Assembly (NCBI RefSeq): GCF_020687745.1
Contig: NZ_JAJEWK010000006.1
Span: 1 to 64,000 of the forward strand
Length of the DNA stretch: 64,000 nucleotides
Direction: 5' to 3'
Origin: Chryseobacterium sp. MFBS3-17
GTDB lineage: Bacteria > Bacteroidota > Bacteroidia > Flavobacteriales > Weeksellaceae
The notes under the pieces are model-generated. The model made no database searches and had not been told where the DNA came from. It worked only from the letters and a program-made list of their open reading frames with translations. Positions 7,351-16,338 of this stretch are shown in pieces. The first letter of the stretch is position 1, and the number at the start of each line of letters is the position of its first letter. The translations under genes and the position numbers were made by a program.

Positions 7351-8634
7351 ATGATTAATGATATGATGAAACACGATCCTTCGGAGTATATAAGAGGAAT
7401 TCAGCAAATTTTGATTTCTGATAAAAAGAAAATAGGCTTTCTTTTTGGAGCAGGAAGTTCTTTAGCTAGGAAGAGTGATAATTCACTTACAGTTCCAGCG
7501 ATCGGTGCGATGACAAAAGAAATAGTAAAAGAAGCCGGCGAAAAACAAGCCAGTTATGGAATTGCACTAGAGCAAATAGAGGTTGAACTTGGCTCTGATA
7601 ATTTTAACATAGAAACACTGTTGTCAAAACTTGAATTAAAATTAGAAGTTATAGGTGATTCAACTTTAAATTCTTTGACAAAAGAAGATTTTCAAAACCT
7701 AATTCAATTCATTAAAAAATGTGTTCGAGAAAAAGTTAGTGTGCACCTTGAAAACGATAAAATTGTACATAAGGACATAGTTAAAGATTTAGTTCAGACT
7801 GATTTTGCAAATTGGATAGGGCAAGCGGAACGTAAGTACCCTATTGAAATTTTCACAACTAATTATGATTTTCTCTTTGAATTGGGTCTAGAATATAAAG
7901 AAGTTCCGTACTATGATGGTTTCTGCGGAAGTTTAAGAGCGTTTTTTAATCCTGAATCCGTTGAAGACTTTTCTTTCTTGTCAAAACAAACCAAGCTTTG
8001 GAAAATACATGGTTCTCTAGGATGGCACTATGACACTGATACTGAAAAAATTTTAAGAGTTAGCCCAGATGATGAAGATATCCTAATTTACCCTTCGACA
8101 TTAAAATATAAGGATTCTAAAAAACAACCATATGAGAGTTTATTAGATCGTTTATCAAATTTTATTAAGCAAGATGATTCCATTCTCATAACTTGTGGTT
8201 ATTCTTGGGGTGATGAACACATAAACTCAAGAATAGTTTCTGCACTAAAGACAAACACCACATCACATGTTATAGCACTTTATTATGATAGGTATGACAA
8301 AATTGATGAACAATCAAAAGTTGTAAAAATAGGATTTGATAATCCTAAAATCTCCATTTACGCTTCAAATAGTGCAGTAATTGGCTGTAATTTTGGTAAC
8401 TGGAAAATAAAAAGTGAACCTTCAAAAGAGGATTCGGTTAATATTGATTTGTATTTTGATGAAGATGGAGCCTTGGATGAAGATGCAATAAAAGGAACTG
8501 AAACAAAAGGAGAAGAAGATTGGAAAGGAACTGGGGAGTTTGTTTTGCCGGATTTTGGGAAGCTTGTCAAATTTCTCAATTCTATGGTAAATGAAAATGA
8601 AATCAAGAAAATTGGAGAAAATGTTAAGAAGTAG
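7351..8634 (+). CDS. SIR2-family NADase effector (Nezha-like defence)
   Basis: 427 residues from the ATG at 7351; a start at 7309 is possible but would add a leader overlapping the divergent gene's region. Residues 25-300 are a SIR2 domain: G33AGSS in FLFGAGSSLARK (NAD binding), Asn171 and Asp173 in TTNYDF, and the catalytic His220 in KIHGSLGW, followed by YPST and CGYSWGDEHI. Bacterial SIR2 domains of this kind usually hydrolyse NAD+ to stop phage growth. The next gene is a HerA ATPase overlapping by 14 bases, the known SIR2-HerA pair (Nezha). The C-terminal 130 residues are acidic and without a recognised domain. Confidence 0.88.
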   Translation: MINDMMKHDPSEYIRGIQQILISDKKKIGFLFGAGSSLARKSDNSLTVPAIGAMTKEIVKEAGEKQASYGIALEQIEVELGSDNFNIETLLSKLELKLEVIGDSTLNSLTKEDFQNLIQFIKKCVREKVSVHLENDKIVHKDIVKDLVQTDFANWIGQAERKYPIEIFTTNYDFLFELGLEYKEVPYYDGFCGSLRAFFNPESVEDFSFLSKQTKLWKIHGSLGWHYDTDTEKILRVSPDDEDILIYPSTLKYKDSKKQPYESLLDRLSNFIKQDDSILITCGYSWGDEHINSRIVSALKTNTTSHVIALYYDRYDKIDEQSKVVKIGFDNPKISIYASNSAVIGCNFGNWKIKSEPSKEDSVNIDLYFDEDGALDEDAIKGTETKGEEDWKGTGEFVLPDFGKLVKFLNSMVNENEIKKIGENVKK

Positions 8635-10405
8635 AATAACTGAAATTGGAGAAATAGATAGTATTAGCGGGAATAATATTTCAGTTAAACTTTTTGATAG
8701 CCTTAAATCTAATATGCCAATAATAGATGGTATTGTTTATAGAGTTGGACAAATTGGATCTTTTATTAGAATACCACTTGGTTATGCAAATCTTTATGGA
8801 ATTGTAACCCAGATAGGTTCAGCAGCTATACCCGAAAGTTTGAGGGAAGCTGTTGCAAAAGACTATGAAAATTTAAAGAATACTAGATGGATTAATATAG
8901 TTTTAGCGGGAGAGCAAGTTGGTCAAAGATTTGAAAGAGGAGTAACGCAGTATCCAACTACAGGAGATAAAGTGCATCTAGTTACAATCAATGACCTTGA
9001 TATAATATATGGCGGATATGAGGAATCTAATTCTATTTCGGTCGGAAATATTAGTGTTTCTGAAAGTTTAGATGCTAAAATTGATCTGGACAAATTACTA
9101 TCAAGACATTGTGCCATAGTTGGTTCAACAGGAAGTGGCAAATCAAATTCAGTATCAGTTTTGCTTCAATCTATTGCAAATAGAGATTTTCTTAGTTCTA
9201 GAATATTGGTAATTGATCCGCATGGTGAATATAATGATGCTTTGTCTAAGCATTCACACGTAATTGAGGTACATTCAGCAGATGATGCTAATAAATTGCA
9301 AATTCCTTTTTGGGCATTACCATTCAATGAGTTGATAAAAATATTCTCCGGAAACTTATCTGACCAAAATCGCGATTATATCAGAGAAAAAGTAGTAGAA
9401 GCGAAAATAACGAGTGCATTAAACAATAAAATTGAAGTTGCGAAGGAATCCATTACAGCTGATTCTCCGATACCTTTTAGTATAAAACGTCTGTGGTTTG
9501 AATTAACTGATTTTGAGAAGCAAACGTTTACAGACACAACCAGAACTACATTAAGTGCATTAATTGTTACTGGGGATGCTGAAAAGTTAATTTCCAACGA
9601 ATATACCCCCGCTGGAATGGGTAATAGTGCACCTTTTTTAAATCAAAAAGCTAAAGGTCTGTTGAGTTTTTTGGAAAGCATGCGAAATAAATTAAATGAT
9701 AGCAGTTACAGCTTTTTATTTTCTCCTGGAAAGTTTGCACCAGATTCTGAAGGTAAAATTGAAAGTGATTTAGATGATATGTTTTTAAAATGGCTTGGTA
9801 ACAAATTACCAATAACAATTTTAGATTTATCAGGAATACCCAGTGAAATAATGTCTTCTATTTCGGGGACACTTTTAAAAATTATTTATGATGGGTTATT
9901 TTGGGGTGTAAATACAAGTGTTGGGGGTAAAAATCAACCTTTATTAATTGTATTAGAGGAAGCACATAGTTATTTAAAAGCGGGTGAGCATTCAATCTCA
10001 TCAAGGACGGTTCAAATGATAGCTAAAGAAGGTCGCAAATATGGAGTAGGATTACTGCTTGTAACTCAAAGACCATCAGAATTAGATGAAACAGTATTAA
10101 GTCAGTGTGGAACTCTAATAGCTCTAAGAATGAACAATTCGAAAGATAGAGGACATATTCGATCAGCGGTTCAAGATGAACTACAAAGTATGGTAGATCT
10201 ATTACCTAGTTTAAGAACTGGTGAAGCGTTAATTTCGGGTGAGGCTGTGAAGATACCGTCACGAGTTAAGTTCTTTAAAATTGCTAACGCACCTAAAAGT
10301 TCTGATCCTAAAGCCTCAGAGAGGTGGTTAATGAATGTTGAGGATTCAGAAAATGAATATAAAAAATTATTAAAATCTTGGAGAAATAAAAATTATAAAA
10401 TATGA
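8621..10405 (+). CDS. HerA-type ATPase/helicase (Nezha-like defence)
   Basis: 594 residues from the ATG at 8621, which overlaps the SIR2 gene by 14 bases; an alternative in-frame start at 8591 exists. An N-terminal HAS-barrel-like domain (about 1-120) precedes a RecA-type core with Walker A GSTGSGKS (Lys174), VIDPHGEY and Walker B LLIVLEEAHS (Glu446-Glu447), then the HerA hallmarks IAKEGRKYGVGLLLVTQRP and SQCGTLIALR. HerA proteins form hexamers that translocate DNA. In SIR2-HerA systems the hexamer binds SIR2 and gates its NADase activity. The KTSC gene starts inside its stop codon (ATGA). Confidence 0.9.
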   Translation: MLRSRITEIGEIDSISGNNISVKLFDSLKSNMPIIDGIVYRVGQIGSFIRIPLGYANLYGIVTQIGSAAIPESLREAVAKDYENLKNTRWINIVLAGEQVGQRFERGVTQYPTTGDKVHLVTINDLDIIYGGYEESNSISVGNISVSESLDAKIDLDKLLSRHCAIVGSTGSGKSNSVSVLLQSIANRDFLSSRILVIDPHGEYNDALSKHSHVIEVHSADDANKLQIPFWALPFNELIKIFSGNLSDQNRDYIREKVVEAKITSALNNKIEVAKESITADSPIPFSIKRLWFELTDFEKQTFTDTTRTTLSALIVTGDAEKLISNEYTPAGMGNSAPFLNQKAKGLLSFLESMRNKLNDSSYSFLFSPGKFAPDSEGKIESDLDDMFLKWLGNKLPITILDLSGIPSEIMSSISGTLLKIIYDGLFWGVNTSVGGKNQPLLIVLEEAHSYLKAGEHSISSRTVQMIAKEGRKYGVGLLLVTQRPSELDETVLSQCGTLIALRMNNSKDRGHIRSAVQDELQSMVDLLPSLRTGEALISGEAVKIPSRVKFFKIANAPKSSDPKASERWLMNVEDSENEYKKLLKSWRNKNYKI

Positions 10406-10623
10406 ATTTACCAGAAATGACACAAGTTAGTTCTTCTAACATAGCAAGTATAGGTTACGATGAACAGAATCAAGAAGTTTATATAAGATTTCTGAATGGG
10501 AGTTTATATGTCTACAAAGGAGTTCCGCAACATGAGTATCAGAATTTGTTAGAAGCCCCTTCTCATGGATCTTATCTTAATAGAAATTTCAAAAACGTTT
10601 ATCCTTACGAAAGAATCGAATAA
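10402..10623 (+). CDS. KTSC domain protein
   Basis: 73 residues, almost entirely a KTSC domain: VSSSNIASIGYDEQNQEVYI, then FLNGSLYVYKGVP, then YQNLLEAPSHGSYLNRNFKN and a final YPYERIE. The domain is small, beta-rich and of unclear function; it was named after its occurrence at the C-terminus of some lysyl-tRNA synthetases. It overlaps HerA by 4 bases (ATGA) and is followed by the next gene after 2 bases, so it is translationally coupled in the defence operon. Whether it is part of the SIR2-HerA complex or a regulator cannot be told. Confidence 0.85.
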   Translation: MNLPEMTQVSSSNIASIGYDEQNQEVYIRFLNGSLYVYKGVPQHEYQNLLEAPSHGSYLNRNFKNVYPYERIE

Positions 10624-10625
10624 TC

Positions 10626-11651
10626 GTGTTAAATTTAAACCAACAACTCAACCGAGTTGAAATAAAAGAATTCGAAATTGAAAACCAAATCGTTTTCAAT
10701 TACTTCGATAATCTTCCGGTAGCAGAGAGAGATGAAAAACTACTTCGTGCAATTTACATTGGTGTTCTGGCGATGATGGAAGACCGTATTTCTGCTTTTC
10801 TTTCAAAAACCAATAACGAGCTCGGAACCGAACTCGAAAGTCTGAAAATGATCTTCGAGATGAAAAAGGAACTGTTTTATAAATCAACAATCAAAGGTGC
10901 TTTGGCGGAAGATGAAGTGGCGCAATATCTGAATGAGTTTTTCCAAAATAAAAAACTGAAAGATCGCGCTTATTTAACCGGTAATTCTGCAGGTAATCTT
11001 GCTAAAAACAAAACAGGAGATATTCTTTGTGAAATTAATGGAGATCCAAATCAAAGAATTGCAATTGAATGTAAATTCGATAAGAGCATTAAGTTTGGGG
11101 AGATTGAAAACAAAGATATTTTCACAAGAAAATCAGATACAGCATGGAGTCAGTTGATTGAAGCTCAGGCAAACCGCGGAACCAATACTGCAATTATCGT
11201 TTTTGATATCTCCCTTATTGACAATTCAATCTTAAAGAATTTTGACAATGTAGGTTATATTCCGGAGGTTGGATTTGTAGCAGTTATCAATTCGCAGTCA
11301 GGAGACTATTCTAATCTTAGTATTGCTTATATGTTGGCTCGCGATATTATTCTGAATGCAAAACAAGTTGATCTGAATAAAGATATTCTTTCAATGATTG
11401 TGAATCGGATCATCAAAGATATTGATCAAATTATGCTGATTCGAAACCTCGTTCACAGCAATATTGAAAACAATAAATCAATTCTGAAACAGCTTGAAAA
11501 ATCAATGCTGTTAATGGAATTCAATCAGGAATATTTATTAAAATTTTTAAAAGATGGAAACTTAACAAAAGAAGATTTGCTTGAGTTTTATTCAGGCGAA
11601 GAAGTTAAAGACCGCTATAAACTGATTGAAAAAGAAATAAGTTCACTGTAA
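10626..11651 (+). CDS. Putative PD-(D/E)XK nuclease-fold protein
   Basis: 341 residues with a GTG start 2 bases after the KTSC stop codon. After a helical N-terminus (1-85) comes a restriction-nuclease-like core: Glu95 in ALAEDEVAQYL, Asp132 in TGDILCEI, then IAIECKF with Glu148 and Lys150. This is the E...D...ExK spacing of PD-(D/E)XK enzymes such as Mrr/RmuC-like nucleases. Helices fill the C-terminal 110 residues. I do not recognise a named family. It sits 6 bases before the type IIG gene, so it may be a companion nuclease or a DNA-processing partner of SIR2-HerA. Confidence 0.6.
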   Translation: MLNLNQQLNRVEIKEFEIENQIVFNYFDNLPVAERDEKLLRAIYIGVLAMMEDRISAFLSKTNNELGTELESLKMIFEMKKELFYKSTIKGALAEDEVAQYLNEFFQNKKLKDRAYLTGNSAGNLAKNKTGDILCEINGDPNQRIAIECKFDKSIKFGEIENKDIFTRKSDTAWSQLIEAQANRGTNTAIIVFDISLIDNSILKNFDNVGYIPEVGFVAVINSQSGDYSNLSIAYMLARDIILNAKQVDLNKDILSMIVNRIIKDIDQIMLIRNLVHSNIENNKSILKQLEKSMLLMEFNQEYLLKFLKDGNLTKEDLLEFYSGEEVKDRYKLIEKEISSL

Positions 11652-11657
11652 TCCTCT

Positions 11658-14600
11658 ATGTCAAAATCCCACCTTTCACCACGCCAGTCCCTCAATAAAT
11701 CATTTCTAAAACTAAAGCCGAACCGTAAGGAAATTGAAAACTTCAAAAGTAGGTTTATTACGCTTGTGGAGGGAATTAATGAAAAAGAATCTGAAGAATT
11801 TCAGAAGAATCTTATTTCCGATTTTCTGAAGAACATTGGCTTTGCACCCGATTATTATATCAACACCAAAGGCAGAAACGATTTGGTTATTCACAACGAC
11901 AAGGCGCATTCCTGTTCTGTTGGGGTGATTATTGAGACAAAACAGTCTGGGAATAATGCTGAAATGATCAATTCAAAAAAACTGAATTCAAAAGCACTTC
12001 AGGAACTGTTGCTGTATTATCTGAGAGAGCGGATTACGCACAAAAATTTGGAAGTAAAACATTTGGTTGCGACCAATGTTTACGAATGGTTCATTTTCGA
12101 TGCAAACATTTTTGAAAACTGCTTTGCAAAGGACAAGGTACTGATTAAGAAATTTGAGGATTTTGAAAGTAAAAGACTTTCAGGAAACAAAACCGATTTT
12201 TTCTATTCCGAAATTGCGAAACCTGCTATTGATGCCGTAATTGAAAGTTTGGAATACACCCATTTCAACCTGAAAGATTTTGAAAAATTTGTCCGAAACG
12301 ACAGCAAGAAAGACGATAACAACCTAATTGCACTTTTCAAAATATTATCGCCACAACATTTGCTGAAACTTCCGTTTATCAATGACAGTAACACGCTCGA
12401 CAAAAGTTTCTATAACGAATTACTGCATATTATCGGACTTGTTGAAACCAAGGATGGCGGAAAAAGATTAATCGAACGAAATAAACCTGCACAAAGAAAC
12501 TCGGGATCTTTGCTCGAAGATACCATAATTCAACTCGATACGTTAGACAAAGTAAATCGTGTGAAGAAATCGTTTCTGTATGGCGAAACTACGGACGAAA
12601 AACTCTTCAATATTGCGTTGGAACTCAATATCACCTGGATTAACCGTGTTCTCTTTCTGAAGTTATTGGAAGGCCAATTAATCAATTATCACGGAGGTGA
12701 TAAATCCTATTCCTTTCTGAATTTTGATAAACTGCGTCAGTATGATGATCTCAACACTTTGTTCTTTCAGGTTTTAGCCAAAAAGTTTGTGGATCGCAAT
12801 TCTGATGTCAGAAAAGCATTTGAAAAAGTTCCTTATCTGAACAGTTCCTTGTTCGAACCGACCGAATTGGAACATACCACTTTAATGATGAGCAATCTTC
12901 GGGATGATAAAAAAATTCCGTTGTTGGCAAATACCGTTTTGAAAGATGGACAAGGCAAAAAGAGAATAGGAGAATTGAATACTTTGCAATATTTATTCGA
13001 ATTTTTGGATGCTTATGATTTTGCAAGTGAAGGAACGGAAGAAATTCAGGAAGAAAATAAAACCATTATCAACGCTTCTGTTTTAGGACTAATTTTCGAA
13101 AAAATCAATGGATATAAGGATGGGAGTTTCTACACACCGGGTTCTATCACAATGTATATGAGCCGTGAAGTATTGCGGAAAGCGGTAATTGAAAAATTCA
13201 ACAGTTTAAAAGATTGGAACTGTCAGGATTTTACCCAACTCTATAACAAAATTGAGGATGTAAAAGAAGCCAATGAGATTGTAAATTCAGTCAAAATTTG
13301 TGATCCTGCAGTTGGTTCCGGCCACTTTTTAGTTTCTGTTCTGAACGAGATGATTTCCATTAAAAATGATCTTGGAATTTTGGTTGATAAAAAAGGGCAA
13401 AAATTTAGAGATTGTAATGTGGAAGTTGAAAGTGATGAAATTGTTATTACTGATACCAATACAAGCGAACTGTTCAGGTATAATCCTAAAAACAAAGAGA
13501 GCCAGCGCGTTCAGGAAACCCTTTTTCACGAGAAACAGACCATTATTGAAAACTGTCTTTTTGGTGTCGACTTAAACCCGAATTCCGTTAAAATATGTCG
13601 CCTACGTTTGTGGATTGAATTGTTGAAAAATGCCTACTATAAATCCGAAACCGAACTGGAAACTTTACCGAATATTGATATCAATATCAAAAACGGAAAC
13701 TCGCTTATTAGTCGTTTTCCTTTAGACAGCGATTTGAAATCAGCGTTCAAGAAATCGAAAGTTACGGTAGAAGATTACAAAAACGCAGTGCGCGATTATA
13801 AAGAAGCAGAGAGCAAGGAGAAGAAAAGAAGTCTTGAAGAATTTTTGGTTGCTCTGAAAAATGATTTCAGAACTGAAATCAGCAGAAACAGCAAAGAGAT
13901 GAAAAATCTCAATCTGTTGCGCGGAGAGTACTTTACAAAATATGGTAGCGAACAACTTTTCGGTGAGGAATTAACCAAAGCACAGCAAAAAGACAAGAAA
14001 GACCTTGAAAATAAAATTCAGAAAATTGAAGATGTTATTGAGGAAGTAAAAGGCAATAAGATTTATGAAAACGCTTTCGAATGGTGCTTCGAGTTTCCGG
14101 AAGTGCTGGATGATGAAGGCAACTTTATTGGCTTTGATGTGATTATTGGGAATCCGCCGTATATCCAGTTGCAGAAAATGGGTGCAGAAAGTGATGCTTT
14201 AGAAAAAGTGGGTTTTAAAACTTACGCCAAAACCGGAGATATTTACAGTTTGTTTTATGAGCAGGGACACAATATTCTGCGAGAAAATGGTCTGCTGATG
14301 TTTATTACTTCCAACAAATGGATGCGGGCAAACTATGGCGAAAGTCTTCGTCGTTTCTTTGTGGAGCAAACCAATCCGTTAACTCTAATTGATTTTTCCG
14401 GAAATCAGATTTTTGATACAGCAACCGTGGATACCAACATTCTGATGTTTGCAAAGCAAAAAAATGAGTTCAAAACACAGGCTTGCATTATCAAAGAAAA
14501 GCTGTTAAATAATTTGAGCGTTTTTGTTAGTCAGAACTCTGTTTTTTCAGATTTCAGAAATTCTGAGAGTTGGGTGATTCTGTCAACCATTGAAAGACAA

Positions 14601-15380
14601 ATCAAAGACAAAATTGAGAAAGTTGGTAAGCCGTTGAAGGATTGGGATATTTCAATTAATTATGGTATAAAAACAGGATTTAATGACGCATTTATTATCA
14701 GTGGTGAAAAGCGAAAAGAACTCATTGAGCAGGATCCTAAAAGTGAAGAAATTATACGACCGATTCTGAGGGGGCGTGATATCAAGCGTTATTCGTATGA
14801 TTTTGCTGATTTGTATATTATCACAACCTTTCCCAGTTTAAAGATTGATATTGAACAGTATCCTGCGGTTAAGGATCATTTATTAAGCTTTGGCTATGAC
14901 CGTCTGAAACAAACGGGTGATACTGGCGCAAGGAAAAAGACTAATAATCAATGGTTTGAAACACAGGATTCGATAAGTTATTGGGACGATTTTTATAAGC
15001 AGAAAATTGTTTGGGGAAATTTAAACTTAAATGCTTCTTTTGCTTTTGCACCTGAGGGTTTTTTCATTAATGCACCGAGTCCATTGATCGTTTCAAGTAG
15101 TCCTTTTTTATTGGCTTATCTTAATTCTAAAATAGCTGATTACTATATCAGAAGTCTTGGCGTAACACGTAATGGAGGTTACTTTGAATATAAACCGATG
15201 TTTGTTGAGCAATTACCGATACCAAAAGAAATTGAAAATCAAAATTTAAGCAAAGATTTTGCAGAGCTTATAGCAAATAAAAACAATGAATTTGAAAATA
15301 ATATTGATAATATTTTCTATAAAATTTTTGGGTTATCAGAAATGGAAATAAATTTTTTAGAAATAAATCTAGCTAACTAA
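11658..15380 (+). CDS. Type IIG restriction-methylation enzyme, phase-variable C-terminus
   Basis: 1240 residues combining nuclease, N6-adenine methyltransferase and target recognition. The N-terminal nuclease has Asp75 (GRNDLVI) and Glu93-Thr-Lys95 (VIIETKQ). Methyltransferase motif I is D549PAVGSGHF and catalytic motif IV is N832PPY. The C-terminal target-recognition domain (from about 953) has GKPLKDWDI, RPILRGRDIKRY and DFYKQKIV. The segment encoding residues 953-961 is one arm (14515-14539) of a 25-bp perfect inverted repeat whose partner opens an inverted homologous cassette at 16256. Inversion would swap residues 954-1240 for an alternative end in frame, changing the recognised DNA sequence. 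It is the last gene of the SIR2-HerA operon. Confidence 0.9.
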   Translation: MSKSHLSPRQSLNKSFLKLKPNRKEIENFKSRFITLVEGINEKESEEFQKNLISDFLKNIGFAPDYYINTKGRNDLVIHNDKAHSCSVGVIIETKQSGNNAEMINSKKLNSKALQELLLYYLRERITHKNLEVKHLVATNVYEWFIFDANIFENCFAKDKVLIKKFEDFESKRLSGNKTDFFYSEIAKPAIDAVIESLEYTHFNLKDFEKFVRNDSKKDDNNLIALFKILSPQHLLKLPFINDSNTLDKSFYNELLHIIGLVETKDGGKRLIERNKPAQRNSGSLLEDTIIQLDTLDKVNRVKKSFLYGETTDEKLFNIALELNITWINRVLFLKLLEGQLINYHGGDKSYSFLNFDKLRQYDDLNTLFFQVLAKKFVDRNSDVRKAFEKVPYLNSSLFEPTELEHTTLMMSNLRDDKKIPLLANTVLKDGQGKKRIGELNTLQYLFEFLDAYDFASEGTEEIQEENKTIINASVLGLIFEKINGYKDGSFYTPGSITMYMSREVLRKAVIEKFNSLKDWNCQDFTQLYNKIEDVKEANEIVNSVKICDPAVGSGHFLVSVLNEMISIKNDLGILVDKKGQKFRDCNVEVESDEIVITDTNTSELFRYNPKNKESQRVQETLFHEKQTIIENCLFGVDLNPNSVKICRLRLWIELLKNAYYKSETELETLPNIDINIKNGNSLISRFPLDSDLKSAFKKSKVTVEDYKNAVRDYKEAESKEKKRSLEEFLVALKNDFRTEISRNSKEMKNLNLLRGEYFTKYGSEQLFGEELTKAQQKDKKDLENKIQKIEDVIEEVKGNKIYENAFEWCFEFPEVLDDEGNFIGFDVIIGNPPYIQLQKMGAESDALEKVGFKTYAKTGDIYSLFYEQGHNILRENGLLMFITSNKWMRANYGESLRRFFVEQTNPLTLIDFSGNQIFDTATVDTNILMFAKQKNEFKTQACIIKEKLLNNLSVFVSQNSVFSDFRNSESWVILSTIERQIKDKIEKVGKPLKDWDISINYGIKTGFNDAFIISGEKRKELIEQDPKSEEIIRPILRGRDIKRYSYDFADLYIITTFPSLKIDIEQYPAVKDHLLSFGYDRLKQTGDTGARKKTNNQWFETQDSISYWDDFYKQKIVWGNLNLNASFAFAPEGFFINAPSPLIVSSSPFLLAYLNSKIADYYIRSLGVTRNGGYFEYKPMFVEQLPIPKEIENQNLSKDFAELIANKNNEFENNIDNIFYKIFGLSEMEINFLEINLAN
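14515..14539 (+). repeat. Left inverted repeat of the invertible specificity segment
   Basis: 25 bp starting TGAGCGTTTTTGTTAG and ending CAGAACTC, exactly complementary to 16231-16255. Identity stops on both sides, marking it as a recombination site rather than simple homology. It encodes residues SVFVSQN in both cassettes in the same frame. Confidence 0.9.
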
Positions 15381-16256
15381 ATTCAAAATGTTATCGACAG
15401 ATCTTTCAATTTCGTCAATTTCTTCCTTATTAAAACCATAAAGAGAATAGACAAAATTATCCACCTCTGAGATATTACAATTATCTTGCGAAAATGAAAT
15501 CTCCATAGTTTCATTTTTTTGCGGAAAAGGTAAATTTTGAAAATAATCGGTAAAAACCTTGAAGCCTGTTTGATCAAATGAGTAAATATAATATCTAAAA
15601 AGATAGCCGCAAAGAGTAGAATTTAATAATAGCCAAAGATATTCAAGATCCTTTCCTACAATAAAATAACAATCATTTCCAAAGAAAAAATTATTATCAT
15701 TGTCCAGTGTAAAACGAGGGAAATTTATTGAATTACTTTTTGCAATTCTCATAATTCCAGGATAAACAATTTTCTGCTTATAAAAATCGTCCATATATGC
15801 ACAGTTCCGAAGATTGTAAGGGGTATCGCCTTTGTCAGAACGTTTCTCTAACTGAGGATAGAAAGAATCCAAATGTTTTTTAACTGCAGGATAATCCTCG
15901 ATATTTACAGGCTTTATCCCTTTTTCCTTAATTCCATTGTGTGTATTAATTAACCATAAATCAGCGAAATCATATCCGTATCTTTTAATGTCCCTGCCAC
16001 GTAAAATCGGTCGTATTATTTCGGCGGATTTTGGATCTTCCGCAATCAATTGGTCTTTCTTTTTTCCGTCTATAATAAATGCTTCGTTATAGCCAGTAAG
16101 AATTCCCCTGTAAATATTAATATCCCAATCTTTCAAAGGTTTCCCAACCGCTTCTATTTTTCGCTTAATACTTTGCTCAATGGGACTTAAAATCACCCAA
16201 CTTTCGCTGTTTGAAAAATTACAATTTTCTGAGTTCTGACTAACAAAAACGCTCAT
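15369..16256 (-). CDS. Silent alternative target-recognition cassette of the type IIG enzyme
   Basis: 295 residues homologous along their length to residues 954-1240 of the adjacent type IIG enzyme. SVFVSQN, SESWVILS, GKPLKDWDI, IIRPILRGRDIKRY, DFADL and DFYKQKIV are shared, while the middle (about residues 105-215) and the tail differ, as expected for a different DNA specificity. It has no nuclease or methyltransferase domain. The opening ATG is formed by the A just outside the inverted repeat. In the present orientation it is probably silent, though translation as a free specificity fragment cannot be excluded. Confidence 0.85.
   Translation of the reverse strand: MSVFVSQNSENCNFSNSESWVILSPIEQSIKRKIEAVGKPLKDWDINIYRGILTGYNEAFIIDGKKKDQLIAEDPKSAEIIRPILRGRDIKRYGYDFADLWLINTHNGIKEKGIKPVNIEDYPAVKKHLDSFYPQLEKRSDKGDTPYNLRNCAYMDDFYKQKIVYPGIMRIAKSNSINFPRFTLDNDNNFFFGNDCYFIVGKDLEYLWLLLNSTLCGYLFRYYIYSFDQTGFKVFTDYFQNLPFPQKNETMEISFSQDNCNISEVDNFVYSLYGFNKEEIDEIERSVDNILNLVS
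16231..16255 (-). repeat. Right inverted repeat of the invertible specificity segment
   Basis: Exact reverse complement of 14515-14539 over 25 bp, at the first codons of the silent cassette. The base outside it (A on the minus strand) differs from the left copy, fixing the repeat edge. Confidence 0.9.
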
Positions 16257-16338
16257 TTTCCTTGTTATAAAAATAGCTTAGTTTTATTTTATATCGTTTT
16301 GGTTTAATTTAAACACTTAAATTTAAAAAAATTAAACT

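Larger units (their letters stand above)
14515..16255. other. Invertible DNA segment swapping target-recognition domains
   Basis: 1741 bp bounded by a 25-bp perfect inverted repeat. It contains the expressed C-terminal domain of the type IIG gene (plus strand) and a homologous, convergent cassette (minus strand) whose 3' ends overlap by 12 bases. A serine invertase gene begins 84 bp beyond the right repeat. Inversion keeps the reading frame, so the locus can alternate between two specificities. Confidence 0.85.

Noticed and set aside
11658-15380. A BREX system based on a PglX-like methyltransferase
   Set aside because: No pglZ, brxC or other BREX core genes are present, and the protein carries its own N-terminal nuclease motif, favouring type IIG.
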